Positions 1 to 10,709 of a DNA stretch of 64,000 bases are shown here, piece after piece; within the stretch, counting starts at the first letter, position 1; each line of letters begins with the position of its first letter. The notes beneath the pieces were generated by a model. It did not search any database. It was not told where the DNA came from and worked only from the letters and a program-made list of their open reading frames with translations. A program made the position numbers and the translations under genes. This DNA comes from Siderastrea radians (taxonomy: Eukaryota; Cnidaria; Anthozoa; Scleractinia; Rhizangiidae): assembly GCA_964017195.1 (NCBI GenBank), contig OZ024896.1, forward strand, positions 30,280,430 through 30,344,429. The letters are read 5' to 3'.

Positions 1-57
1 TCCTACAGCAGAAATGGATACAAGTTTGTTCCCTACAGGGAAGGCAGGCGTACCAAG
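1..57 (+). CDS. Domain 1 (class A), 3' end of 5' exon
   Basis: Nineteen in-frame codons ending REGRRTK before a GTAATG donor. They match the end of the class A exons at 37771 and 55236 (KEYRRTK, REGRRTK). The remaining part of the exon lies left of the window. Confidence 0.85.
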
Positions 58-511
58 GTAATGATTTTTCGGTGTGCTTGGTTTTCACGTTGCAGGCGTA
101 ACGAGGCGGCCGCTTTCATAATAACTGGAGATGCATTATCCATCTGGGACTTAGCTTTTCTTGTAGTGTGTCTCGTAGTTTATCTGTATAAAGACGGGCA
201 CAAGAAGTGTTATGCATCCAGACACTTAACTGTTTACTGGTTACTGGAAGACGAATAATTCATCTGCTGCTGGACCTTATACAATGGAGGTATGCTCCAG
301 ATGACGGAAGCTTCCAGACGGGCCATTGGCTAGTTTGCCTTAGCTGAACGACGCATTGCGCCAAGTCCGTCTTGTGATCACCTTGATACAGAAAAGCAAT
401 GCGTCTACTATAGATGAACAAATTTGCGTCCAGATAAACTGACGACTTTTATTTTTTCTCGAACGGTGCATTAAGCTAGTGAACACAGCTGCAGCATTAA
501 CCAACAGCAAC

Positions 512-600
512 CACAACACAACAACAACATCATCATCGTCGTCATCATCATCATCATCATCATCAATAACAACAACAAGATCAAAAACAGCAACAATAAC
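512..600. repeat. CAA/CAT low-complexity tract
   Basis: Runs of CAA and CAT/CGT triplets inside the domain 1 intron. The Ser/Thr-rich reading frame across it is only a product of the repeat. Confidence 0.8.
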
Positions 601-744
601 ACCAATTACAACATCAATAACATATTACCCTCAAACCCTCAAAAACTTTGTTTTGAAGCTTATTTTACATTTTGAAATGAGCTCTGCAAATCAAGTTCTT
701 GTTGTTTAAGCAAAACTAATTCACATTTTATTTGCTGCCTGCAG

Positions 745-886
745 ATTTTCCAGGGTAATTACGATCGGTACGTCATCGTACGTCACAAGCTCGCCAAAGG
801 TATAACTGCTCGTTACTTCAGGATACACCCGGTCACGTGGTACAGCTGGATCTCAATGCGAGTTGAATTTTACGGTTGCGTTGTCG
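745..886 (+). CDS. Domain 1 (class A), 3' exon
   Basis: 142 nt after a TGCAG acceptor, ending with one split-codon base before GTAAGT. Encodes IFQGNYDRYVIV, then RYFRIHPVTW and ISMRVEFYGC with the closing Cys. The PVTW signature is private to class A and recurs in domains 9 and 17. Confidence 0.9.
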
Positions 887-2108
887 GTAAGTGAGAAAAG
901 AGTTGTGTGCCTGGAGGGATGAAGGAACACACATGGTACTATCTTTCAGTTTGCAAACCGTGGAACCCCGCCGGAGGATCACTGTCTTGTGGCCCAAATT
1001 AAAGCTCAGCCATTTTCTTATGTCAAAACTTCGTTAATCCCAAAGCCGCGTTAAGGGGAACCTCGACCAACTTTTAAGAAACCTAATCTGTCATCTTCAT
1101 TATAATACAACCATTTGAAAGGGCGACCATGCACTTCTCAGAACCCCTCACAGGATTGGTTGAGGAGACAATGAAACAAACAACGGAACAATCTTGCTAC
1201 AGTTGTAGCCCTGAAAACAATAGAGGTGTTAACAGGGTCCAAGGAAATTAGAGGTTCCGAAGAGAGGCATGGCTGTCGATTTGAAATGCCTGGCAGCTTA
1301 AACTAAAAAAGCAAACAAAAATTTTAGGCTATCATAACGCTACCCTAATGGTTTTCGTTCCTTTTTTTAGGCTGTCATAATGCGACTAACACTTCTGGCC
1401 CATCAGTAGTCGTATTCAGGGGATCCACATTATTATAAAAAAACGGCCTGTGGATTTGAGAAATAGCGCGTTCGTGTGTTTTTTTTTTCTTACTTTTATT
1501 ATCGGATGATATTATTCTATCAGGGAAGTCGCGAAAATACTTCCTTGGGGGGAAAAGTTTTTCTCTTTATGATACAAAATTTCTCTCAACACAGGGCGTG
1601 GCTCTTTGAAAACAAACAAACAAACAAACAAAACAAACAAACAAACAAACACACAAAGAAACAAATAAATGGAAAACGAGGATTCCTATTAATGTCAGCC
1701 TACCTGAGATCAGAGCCAACTTGGTGTTGCGCGCTCGTTGGCTATGAACTCATCTAGTTCGTTACAGCCTTCACTAGAAATTCGCATTCCTGAGCGTGAG
1801 CACTTTTTACTTTCAGCCTTTTTCGTTTTCACTCAATTTTTCTACGATTTCAAAGACTAGAACAATCAAAGCCTTGCCTGCATAGCAAGCGTCTTCCGTA
1901 GGGTATTTCGCGTAGAGGGGGAGGGGAGGGGAGGGCAGTGGTTGTCACTCTCGCTTCTACCGGCTCCTACGACAAAAAAGCGAAAAAAGTACAAAACAAA
2001 CAAGCAACAACGAAAACCACTGAAACGCTTACTATGCAGGCCATCAAGGAAAGGTCGGCGTGGGGGTTAAAATAGTCATATTCACATTGTCCTTATTCCT
2101 ATTCTTAG
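887..2108 (+). other. Intron between domains 1 and 2
   Basis: No gene seen. It holds an (AAAC)n tract near 1609-1660, a GAGGGG-rich patch near 1915-1935, and a short duplicated motif around 1327 and 1369 (GGCT.TCATAA). Confidence 0.6.
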
Positions 2109-2434
2109 GGCCAAGGTGCAACAAACCTCTTGGAATGCAAAATGGGCGCGTACGCTCGACACAACTGAGCGCTTCCTCCAGCTGGGACCGTAATCACGGC
2201 CCTAACAACGGCAGACTTTATCTGCGTAGGGTTGGCCCCCGAGCAGGAGCCTGGTGCGCGCGTCACAACAACCGTCTCCAGTGGTATCAGGTGAACTTTG
2301 GTCGCCCCACACGGGTGGTGAAGGTCGCTACTCAGGGACGACAAGATTACCGGCAGTGGGTGACTCAGTATTATTTGTCGTTCAGTCAGGATGGAATACA
2401 CTATGCGGAATACAAAGAGAATAGCAATCGAAAG
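2109..2434 (+). CDS. Domain 2 (class B), 5' exon
   Basis: 326 nt between a CTTAG acceptor and a GTAAGG donor. Begins GPRCNKPLGM, the class B start shared by domains 10 and 18, has SSSWDRNHGP and GAWCARHNN, and ends YKENSNRK. The frame is open upstream to a Met at 2060 with a hydrophobic stretch, but that part is the polypyrimidine tract of the acceptor, so the exon is started at the AG. Confidence 0.92.
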
Positions 2435-2527
2435 GTAAGGGCTGCGAATGATGTTTTATTTAGTATTCAACAGAACTGTGGTTATGTTAAGTATTAAATA
2501 CCTTTTTGAAACTTCTTTATTGTCAGT

Positions 2528-2613
2528 GCCTCGTTAGCGCAGTAGGCAGCGCGTCAGTCTCATAATCCAAAGTAGAAATCTGAAGGTCGTGAGTTCGATC
2601 CTCACACGGGGCA
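2528..2613 (+). tRNA. tRNA-Met (CAT), elongator type, with 13-nt intron
   Basis: Complete cloverleaf. The 7-bp acceptor stem pairs GCCTCGT with ACGGGGC, the T loop is TTCGATC, anticodon CAT is at 2561-2563 and the discriminator is A. A 13-nt insertion (about 2565-2577) follows position 37, the canonical place of tRNA introns. The body matches elongator, not initiator, Met tRNA. It lies inside the intron of discoidin domain 2, same strand. Confidence 0.9.
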
Positions 2614-2708
2614 AGGTATTCTTTTAAGGCGTTTGGTTAAACCTTTTGAGATGATCAAGATTGATCTACTATTTAAACAATAGAGTTCTTCTGTCGAAGA
2701 CACTATCG

Positions 2709-2785
2709 TGTGATAGGTTGCCCGAGGAAATTTGAGGTAACTCATATGAACTTTGAAAATCAAATTTCCGAGGGAACTATCACAC
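2709..2785. repeat. Short foldback repeat
   Basis: Imperfect inverted repeat: GTGTGATAG...GAGGAAATTTGA on the left is mirrored by TCAAATTTCCGAGG...CTATCACAC on the right. Probably a small MITE remnant. No target-site duplication found. Confidence 0.5.
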
Positions 2786-3255
2786 ATAGGGCTTCAGACA
2801 GAAGGACACTATTGTTTTTATTGTACAACGTTAAATTTTGAGCGAAAATTGCCCAAAACGGGCACTGTTCACTGATAGGCGCCCGCTGAGGAGAGACACT
2901 ATCAAGTCACGTTGGAGGACGCCAAAATTTACCGTTTACTATAAATAGGCATAGCATAAGGCCTCTTACAATGAAAACGCAGTTAGGTAAGCGTAAACGC
3001 AAGCGTAAACAAAACGATGAGAAACAAAGTCGCTCATTCTGTTGTCTGGTTTTTACAGAGACTTATTATTTTTACCTGGTTTTCAACGCTAAGAATCTCC
3101 GTGACTTTTTTAACATCCTGGCATCGCCTGGTGTTTGCGTTGATGTGTCGTGTTCGTCGCGCTCGTTTTCACGTTGACATATGTGCTGCCATGTTTGCAC
3201 TTATGCCTGCGGTTGTGCTTGTCGTGCTGATGAACCCGTTTGACAAAAAGACTGG

Positions 3256-4356
3256 TTAGTACTTTATGCCATTAAGAGTTGTCTTGTTGCGTCGTATCCT
3301 GCCGCAAGAACACACAATGTTTTTTAATCCGCGGCGGTAGCTTTCAACGAATGACAGAGAAATTATTGGATTTACAGCAGCCGAAGAAAAGAGCAAAAAT
3401 TCCGCTGTTATTGAAAATGTCTTGCGAAAGACACAAGAAGTTGACCAATAGTATACAAAGTACAAGAAACCGTGAGGAAGAGCACAAATGTAGTAGGCGA
3501 TCATTATCGCAAAGCACATTTGCACCGCTCGCTTTTGTTTCCTCAAAGAGTGTTTTTGTAGATTCGATGCCATATTTACTAAGGCTTTACTTTGCCGTTT
3601 TAAGGCAACTGCTATTGCTGTGTACAAAAAAGTCATTAAAGATAAAGGAACAATGGTGCATAAAGTCAAAACCAGCCAAAAATACACACTGTCAGCTTTC
3701 TGGTTCGGAAAAACTGATTTTCTATTTACAGGTGCACAGTACAGTGTGTTGCCGTTGTAAGAGAGCGTCCATGTAACCAATAAGGGAGAGTTGAACGCGA
3801 ATGCTACGATCCAAGATGAAGCGATAGCTGTAATTCGAATTTTTGTTGAAATCAGACCGATCTTCAAGGGAAATAAAATAGCCACAAATCTATCAATTGC
3901 TATCCACACTAGACTCTGAGAGGAAATCAAATAGGACACTCTTGGCGTGAAAGCATAAAACTTGCACAAAATCATACCTACAGTTCCACCAACTCGCCAA
4001 TGATGCGAACCGGTCGCAAATCCTGTTAACTGAATTGGAATCATGGTCAACGAAAACGCTAGATCTGAGACAGCCATATTCACTATAAAATAGTTAACTG
4101 TCTTGCGCAATTCCTGGCGTTTGAAGACCATGAAAATTATGAAGATGTTTCCAAGACAACATGCCGGCAAAAGAAAAGAGTACAATGATAGTGTGAATAT
4201 CTTTTCTTCTTTCGGCGAAACAACGGAACATGGCGAAACAGTTTGTAGTCCAACTGCAGTTATGTTGTCTGTTGCCAGCAGCGTTGCGTTTGAGCATGTC
4301 ATGATTTCTTGTTCAGTTCTGAAGCGAACTGTTAGTTGTCGAGAGATGTAGCTCAA
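3256..4356 (-). CDS. Rhodopsin-family (class A) G protein-coupled receptor, single exon
   Basis: 366 residues and a stop, uninterrupted, with all seven helices. The N-tail has N-glycosylation sequons near residues 23 and 31. TM1 is about 53-78 with GN at 69-70, and TM2 has D98. C131 and C207 are the likely extracellular disulfide. DRF at 155-157 stands for DRY, W182 is in TM4 and P237 in TM5. TM6 has CALP at 291-294, lacking the usual Trp of CWxP. TM7 has NPIIS at 329-333 instead of NPxxY. The role is plasma-membrane signalling through heterotrimeric G proteins; ligand unknown. The gene is intronless and antisense within a discoidin intron, suggesting retroposition or the intronless GPCR expansions known in cnidarians. 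A second Met at residue 19 could be the real start. Confidence 0.9.
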   Translation of the reverse strand: MSYISRQLTVRFRTEQEIMTCSNATLLATDNITAVGLQTVSPCSVVSPKEEKIFTLSLYSFLLPACCLGNIFIIFMVFKRQELRKTVNYFIVNMAVSDLAFSLTMIPIQLTGFATGSHHWRVGGTVGMILCKFYAFTPRVSYLISSQSLVWIAIDRFVAILFPLKIGLISTKIRITAIASSWIVAFAFNSPLLVTWTLSYNGNTLYCAPVNRKSVFPNQKADSVYFWLVLTLCTIVPLSLMTFLYTAIAVALKRQSKALVNMASNLQKHSLRKQKRAVQMCFAIMIAYYICALPHGFLYFVYYWSTSCVFRKTFSITAEFLLFSSAAVNPIISLSFVESYRRGLKNIVCSCGRIRRNKTTLNGIKY

Positions 4357-4428
4357 AATAAAGCGAAATGCATTTACAATTTATTTCTAACACCGGATAT
4401 TAAATTCATTTGACAAAGAAAGTCAATT

Positions 4429-4950
4429 ACCGTATAGCTTCGGTGCGCTGTGCACAAATAAAGAATTTTTCTTAAAATGAAAATAAAGAACCGGGTCAAA
4501 AATAAATAAAATAAGGAACTACATCAAACACAATTAAAAAACTCATTTATTTAACAATTCACCTGGAAGAACACAAAAGAAATAGAAAGTTAATAAATAT
4601 ATAAAGAATACTTCATGGAAAGTGTGTGCGTACGGTATTTACGCACGAGTTGGTTTAGTATCGGAAATCAAACGAGTGAGCGCAGCGAACGAGTGAGATT
4701 TGTGATACAAACCAGTCGACATCTTGCACGTCAAAGTCACGTACCTTATAGCATCGGTAAGCTGTGCACAAATAAAGAGTTTTTTTTTAATGAAAATAAT
4801 AAAGAACTGGGTCAAAAATAAATAAAATAAGGAACTAGATCAAACGCAATTAAAAACTCATTTATATAACAATTCAACTAGAAGAACACAAAAGAAATAG
4901 AAAGTTAATAAATATATTTAGAATACTTCATGGAAAGTGTGTGCGTACGT
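4429..4950. repeat. Tandem duplication of about 310 bp
   Basis: The segment from 4429 to about 4634 is repeated with small changes from about 4740 to 4947. Both contain GCTGTGCACAAATAAAG and end GGAAAGTGTGTGCGTACG. The flanks carry direct and inverted copies of a motif with ACTCGTTCG and CGAACGAGTGAG (4670-4705 and 4950-4985). Confidence 0.7.
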
Positions 4951-5375
4951 CTCACTCGTTCGTTGCGCTCACTCGTTCGATTTCCGATACAAACCAACGA
5001 GAATACCTCGACATCTTGCACGTATTCTCTTTCTGATTTATAGAAAAACTTGTTACTTTTGCTTGAGCTGTTTGTGTATTTTTTAGTGCCGGTTGGGTAA
5101 TACAAACAAACAGAAGCACGTTTGAATCAACAAGGCAGGGGCACCCAACGGTTCGTTTCGGGGAATATCTGTTCGGAAGGCCTAAAATCGTCTGAGATAT
5201 CCGGATTTAATTGCAGAGAAGGCTAGAGATTTCTTTGGCGAAACAGCACCTCGGACTATCTTAACAAGAATACTGATTAGTTCCTACTGTTTTCAGAGGG
5301 ACAGATATGTTGTTTAGAGTGCAAAATAAGGTCAGCTAGCATTTTGGAGTGCCATCCTGAGCAGGGGTCAATTTA

Positions 5376-5467
5376 ATAAAACATTTCCAAGTGTAATGTA
5401 CAGGTATAGCTATTGAAAAGAGGTTGAAAACAATAGCTACACTTGCAAATGTTTTATTAAATTGAAC
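5376..5467. repeat. Inverted repeat
   Basis: TCAATTTAATAAAACATTT at the left is mirrored by AAATGTTTTATTAAATTGA at the right around a short loop, with an 11-bp insertion in one arm. Likely a MITE remnant in the same intron as the GPCR. Confidence 0.55.
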
Positions 5468-6140
5468 CTAGCTCGGAAATTCCGCGGATTGGATTCTGTT
5501 TCCTCAAATTTTCTGCGGCCCGAATTTTCAGCCCAAACCGCCGAACAGGTCAATCTGTATTAGCTTACCCAAATTTACCTTTAAAAAGTTCTGGAGCAAT
5601 CTAAGAAAGCAGAAAATGATATTTCTAGTATTTTGCAAAAATGTTCTCGCTGGGTGCCCCTGACATAGGTTTTTTCTGGCTAAATTTACACTACAGGATT
5701 CGTTTCAACGGCGTTTACATACAAAGGGGTGAATCCGGTCTTGATAAGATCTTCATGGATCAAGTCACTAATCCGGATACTTTGAGTTAGAGTGAATACT
5801 TCATATCCGAATACTTATGAATCTGGAACATTTCATTGTGCAAACGGGTTTTTCAGTGAACACAAATACTTTATACGGCTTTTTTGCGTTCGCGTCCTCA
5901 GATCGTGCATTTATTCATGAAACCTTTGTTCTTGATATTCGTCTTGGTTGACGAGTATACGTCTGATGTCGTCCGGTATATTCTAATTCCGACCAATTTG
6001 CACGGTCTGTTAGAATCTGAACATTAGGTGAGTTCATCCCGGATGATTTTATCCCTGCACAAGCACCGGGATAAAACGTCATCTTGAGATGAAAAAGCCA
6101 CATAAACGCAAGGCGATTTTTCATCCCGTATAAATACAAG

Positions 6141-6172
6141 ACTGACGCGCTGCCTACTGCGCTAACGAGGCA
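6141..6172 (-). pseudogene. tRNA-Met 5' fragment
   Basis: About 32 nt on the minus strand equal the first half of tRNA-Met (acceptor 5' strand, D arm and start of the anticodon stem) and stop before the anticodon. No T arm follows, so it cannot be functional. Confidence 0.7.
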
Positions 6173-7057
6173 CCGATACGTTGATCGTTGCTTTTTTGTT
6201 AATACTTTTTTCCTGCTGAGAATCCTTTGTCATCCTTTTATCTTACCACGGTTTCTTCTTCAGTTCTTCATGACGGTCATACATTCTTATAAATAGAAAA
6301 ATTTAAAAAAGGCAAAAAGTCAGGAAATGATTTGTTTCGTTGTATATGAAATCGAACTTAGCTGGGGTTCCTCCGTTTTACAAGAAACTGAAATGAATGT
6401 TAGAATCCATTCAAAGTAATTCTAAAAAGAAGGAGAAAAAGTACACTTCTTACACCGCTTTGGTGCTAAAAATAATCATTTAGAAAGAAGAAAATTGCAA
6501 TTTCCACACAACATGGTTTGGCAAGATTGAGAGTATTGCGAACGGGGCTACTTTTTTCAAAATGACCAAACCGTCATATGCAAAGTTACGAAAGCAACTA
6601 CCCTCGTTACAATCGCTTTTAGCAACCTTTTGCTATCGATATTATTCATAAGTCGGGTAGCGAAAAGGTGTACCGTGTATGCGCCGATCTATCCCAATAA
6701 AAATAGTTACAAATGCGTTGAAAATACGCGCAGAGTTCTTGCTTAAACGATATTCATAACTGAGTGTTTTTCCAATACAACGTGGAAGAAATCAGTCTTT
6801 GTCCAGGCAATTTTTTGCGCGTAGACACAGCATGTATGAGTAAATTGGTAATTTTTTAGTTGCTTTTGGATTCATAAACAACCGTAAAATGTGTAGTACA
6901 ACGTTTCTTTCAAAAGTTCTCCAATTTTTAACTAATTTTAGCATGTATTCTCAAGCCGAATCACTCGATTTGACGTCGGTGAAATTACCGAAGAGAGCTT
7001 GTATTCAACAAAGATGGCCTTTGAACTGGATACTAATAACATGTGTATTTTTTTCAG

Positions 7058-7199
7058 TATTTCAGAGGCAACAGAGACCAGAACAGTGTTGTTCAACATG
7101 GCCTCTATCCTAGGATCAAAGCGTACATCATCCGGGTTCATCCATGGGGATGGTACAAACACATTTCCATGAGGGTGGAGTTTTATGGATGCACTGAAG
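7058..7199 (+). CDS. Domain 2 (class B), 3' exon
   Basis: 142 nt from TTTCAG to GTAAGA. Encodes YFRGNRDQNSVVQH, then IIRVHPWGWYKHISMRVEFYGCTE. The PWGWYKHIS stretch is the even-class signature. The intron before it (4.6 kb) contains the tRNA-Met and the antisense GPCR. Confidence 0.92.
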
Positions 7200-7905
7200 G
7201 TAAGAAGAATTTAATTTTGGACGCGTTTGAGTCGCGGCACGAACGCTTGCATCTTAAATTGTGAATTTGAGGGTCGATGCAACTTTCGCCGACAAAAAGT
7301 GCGTTTGGGACGTATTTGAGATGCGTATTTGGGTTTGTTGTGCACACATCTCCAAGAGAGGGGAATTCTACGGCTGTACTAAAGGTACGAAAAGCTAAAT
7401 TTTGGAGTGCGTTCGGGACGCGTTTGCGGCGCTTGTTGGTAGTGGTAAGGACACATCTTCATGAATATAATTAACTTATTAATTTATATTGCAAGAGTTG
7501 GTGGAAGCGTTGGAATGAGTTCGGGACGCGTTTGAAGCGCGCACTGGACGTGGTCTGAACACATCTTCATGGCAATAGACTGAAGTTGACAATAATTCAC
7601 TTGTAAATTTGAGGGTCGTTGCAAACATTTATAGTCCGACCGGGAAGCGTTTGAAAGGTGTATTGGAGATGTAACGGACTAGGCAAGATTAGTTTACTGA
7701 TGGATGTAAGGGTTGATGCGTACATTTTTGATTTGGTAAGGGACGCGCCTTAGACGGGTGTGAGAGGTATTACCTGTTCTGCGGAGGTATTACCTGTTCT
7801 ACGGGCAAATATCCCTGTGAGTAGAATTGTAAAGTTAGTTTTAGAGTGGGGGTTGATTCAAACGTTTGCTATTGCGTCAGGGAGGCGTTTGAGGGGTTCG
7901 TGTTT
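7150..7905 (+). repeat. Decaying tandem copies of the exon 3' end plus intron start
   Basis: After the real exon ends at 7199, a similar stretch recurs at about 7336-7384, where CACATCTCC..GAGAGGGGAATTCTACGGCTG precedes AAAGGTACG, matching the exon's ACATTTCCATGAGGGTGGAG and donor. More eroded copies of the ACACATCTTCATG motif follow near 7449 and 7562. Each is followed by GGGACGCGTTTG-type intron sequence. These look like fossil exon duplicates without an acceptor or open frame. Confidence 0.55.
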
Positions 7906-8062
7906 TTTCTACTGTTTACAAATTCTCCAACGTAAAAAAATTTCCAATTTATGTAGTTTTCTCTCGTTTCAATATTTCGCTGAGCCCAGCAGTGATTTCC
8001 TAATGTACGTCCTCAACTCTTCTTGAAGATATTGTTTGTAAACGTTGTATTCTTTTGTTCAG

Positions 8063-8367
8063 ATCGTTGCGTCATGCCGCTCGGTTTGGAAGACAAGCGG
8101 GTGCCAAACGGCCATCTGACCGCCTCAACGTACTACAACTATCATTTATCACCATGGCACGGACGGCTGAACGGAATCTACTCGTGGAGCGTGCGCACTA
8201 ATCGCGTGGGTCAGTGGTTCCAGGTGAACTTTGTTGAGTTGATGCGCGTTAAAGGCGTGGCTACCCAGGGACGACAAAACGCCAATCAGTGGGTGAGAAA
8301 GTACACGGTCAGCTACAGCGTCGATGAAATGAGCTTCAGACCTTATAAGGAAAATCGAGGCGTGAAG
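8063..8367 (+). CDS. Domain 3 (class C), 5' exon
   Basis: 305 nt, the short class. It starts DRCVMPLGLEDKR after TTCAG and ends KENRGVK before GTGTGT. The GAWxA segment of other classes is replaced by a shorter loop, LNGIYSWSVRTNRVGQW, which is conserved in domains 11 and 19. Confidence 0.9.
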
Positions 8368-8735
8368 GTGTGTGTTTGTAATACTGGTCTCACTAGTTGT
8401 CATAATAACAGTTGAAACTTTTCTTAAATATTTTGGTCAATTTTGAAATGTTACAAAAGAGAATATTTTCCAAATATCACACGCAGCTTATCAAATTATT
8501 TGCGTTTGTCACAGGACAAACAAGCTTCTTGCCTGTTCAGCTAAATTCTTGACGATCGGTGTACATCTCTCTCAAACCTTGTTTTCAAACGTTAAAAGCG
8601 GCACTTAATAAGTTTGGCTTGTAAAAAACGCATTCCACTCGATTCTTTTGTTTCAGTTCCGACAAAACAATCTCTCCCATTTCTCAAGTTTGTCCACATG
8701 AAAATGCCCGCGATTTTATTTTGGAAATCTTGCGA

Positions 8736-8893
8736 CAAATGTGGAAAGCATCAATGTAAAGAAGATCCTCGCAGTTATTAACGCAACTTATGCAGTTGCG
8801 AAAAGAAAGCCTGAAAAAATCAGGCTTGCCGGGATTCGAACCCTGGCCTCTGCGATACCGGTGCAGCGCTCTAACCAATTGAGCTAACAAGCC
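8736..8893 (-). mobile_element. tRNA-derived SINE (coral type), truncated
   Basis: A tRNA-like head (8822-8893) is followed on the minus strand by TGATTTTTTCAGGC and a body containing TTAATAACTGCGAGGATC. The same body sequence forms the arms of the palindrome at 8948-9119, so the unit is dispersed rather than unique. Confidence 0.65.
8822..8893 (-). tRNA. tRNA-like gene, Thr (GGT) by anticodon position; probably SINE head
   Basis: The 7-bp acceptor (GGCTTGT with GCAAGCC), a D arm and a TTCGAAT loop are present, followed by a T6 stretch. The anticodon loop CCGGTAT has C at position 33 instead of the near-universal T, and the stem has an A-C mismatch. Association with a repeated body makes a SINE promoter more likely than a working tRNA. 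Confidence 0.4.
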
Positions 8894-8947
8894 AACTGGG
8901 AGCTGGTCATTAAATTGGTTCGTAATATACCCGGGAAAGATGAAGAT

Positions 8948-9119
8948 GAAATTATGAATATATGAAATTCATATATTTGAACTGCGGAATGAAGAAATCA
9001 ATGTAAAGAAGATCCTCGCAGTTATTAACGCAACTGCGTTAATAACTGCGAGGATCTTCTTTACATTGATTTATTCATTCCGCAGTTCAAGTATATGAAT
9101 TTCATATATTCATAATTTC
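8948..9119. repeat. 172-bp near-perfect palindrome
   Basis: Two 86-bp arms match as inverted copies with two mismatches that I can see and no spacer; the centre lies between 9033 and 9034 (TTAACGCA-AC-TGCGTTAA). The arms are SINE body sequence joined head to head. Confidence 0.85.
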
Positions 9120-9279
9120 AAATGTGGAAACGTTGCTCTGTCATAAACAGTTTTACAGCAGCTCTATTTTTGATCAATCGCATTTCAGTAATTTCTGAGC
9201 CTGTATTGTGAGCTGTGAGTTATGTTAGACTCCTTACCACTTCTTACGTATCAATTATGGTTTTTTTTCCTTTGTATAG

Positions 9280-9418
9280 ATCTTCAGTGGCAACACAGAC
9301 CGTCACTCGGTAGTTTATCACCAGTTCCTCAGACCGTTCACGGCCATTTACGTCCGCATATACCCGAGGACCTGGTATGGTTGGATTTCTATGAGAGCTG
9401 AGCTTTACGGCTGTTCAG
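9280..9418 (+). CDS. Domain 3 (class C), 3' exon
   Basis: 139 nt, three shorter than most, from a TATAG acceptor to GTAAAC. Encodes IFSGNTDRHSVVYHQF and WYGWISMRAELYGCS. The DRHS and YGCS signatures recur in classes C11 and C19. Confidence 0.9.
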
Positions 9419-9923
9419 GTAAACTGCGCATGCACCATTCAGGTCGTTTGTCATTTTTGTAGTTTCTGTTTAGTCAAATCCACAATGTAAGAATCACTTC
9501 AGCTTGGCCTGGTCATTAGGCTCACTTACTCACACCATGTGACCTTGCAATTAAGCGGTTTCTGGGAAGGAAAAGGCACAAAAACAAGTCTTTTTGTTTT
9601 TGACTCATTTGCCTTCATTTCTATGGTTGTGGCCGTCATCGTGTAATGCTTTACATGCTTAATGCCACGCTTTCTCCATGGAGCAGACCTGCGTTGTATC
9701 ATAGTAATAGATTCAGCATAACAAGTTCGACGCAGGACTACTCGCGATTTGTGTTCAGAGCTTTGTTTCACAAATAGGAGAGGGCTGTCTGTCTGAAATA
9801 TTCATTTCAAGTGAAGGAAATGGACAGACACATGCCATTTTAAATACACCTCCCATGATCCACTGCAGGCGTCTTTCGTAGGAAGAAATGGCAGCATAAC
9901 AACAGAATTTCTTCCTTGTTTAG
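9419..9923 (+). other. Intron between domains 3 and 4
   Basis: 505 bp of unique-looking sequence. No gene, repeat or RNA recognised. Confidence 0.6.
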
Positions 9924-10249
9924 CGTCGCTGTGTAACCGCCCCTTGGGAATGCGCAATGGTCGTATCCGCAACAACAGAATCACGGCATCATCTTCTTAT
10001 AACCGGTACCACGCCGCCTGGCTTGGCAGACTGGGACGAGTCAAGTCTGGGAGATATATTGGGGCGTGGTGCGCAAAACACAAGAATTATAATCAGTGGT
10101 TCAAGGTGGACTTTGGCCGACTGATGAGGATTACAAAGATATCTACTCAGGGAAGACAAGATGCCGGACACTGGATTACGTCATACTATTTGTCATTTAG
10201 CACAGACAATGTACATTGGGCGATGTACCGGTTTAGAAGCGCTAATAAG
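9924..10249 (+). CDS. Domain 4 (class D), 5' exon
   Basis: 326 nt from TTTAG to GTGAAA. Starts SLCNRPLGMRNGRIRNN and contains SSSYNRYHAAWLGRLGR and GAWCAKH, ending YRFRSANK. Class D domains (also 12 and 20) share the LGRLGR stretch and HW in place of F in the last strand. Confidence 0.9.
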
Positions 10250-10709
10250 GTGAAAATATAGGAATTACTTCAATACTTGAGACTTTACTATACTTCTCCA
10301 CTGTACTGCTTCACGAGTTAGCTAAGGAATGACTATTTCGAGTCTTCACAGTCAAAGTCACTACATCTCAACGAGCCAATGAGGTTAATAATTAGGGCTC
10401 GTTTGTTCAAAGCAGCGTTTAAACTAACCCAGGGTTGAATTCAGTTTGGTGGCTTAACGATGTAGATGATTTTTGTCCTACGTTTTGACTTTGGGAGAAA
10501 AACAGAAGCCAGGCCCACAGTTTTCACCATCAACTGCCTGTCAAATTACACTTTACTACAAAGGTGACTAGTATTGCATTTTTTCAAAACGTCGGTCACC
10601 AACAGCAGCCCTTTAAGGACTGCCCTCACATAGACGACCTGACAATACCAAATAAGCTACTGAGTCGATACTTTACTTTACTTTTTTGTCGTATTTCATT
10701 ATTAAACAG

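Noticed and set aside
479..709. Thr/Ser-rich frame
   Set aside because: Product of CAA/CAT triplet repeats.
2060..2108. Met and hydrophobic stretch directly before the domain 2 exon, looking like a signal peptide and a gene start
   Set aside because: It is the polypyrimidine tract before a good CTTAG acceptor; similar accidental hydrophobic leaders precede the exons at 8063, 11538, 16936 and 44827. The exon boundary fits the class length of 326 nt exactly.
3279..3776. 165-codon plus-strand frame
   Set aside because: Antisense shadow of the GPCR.
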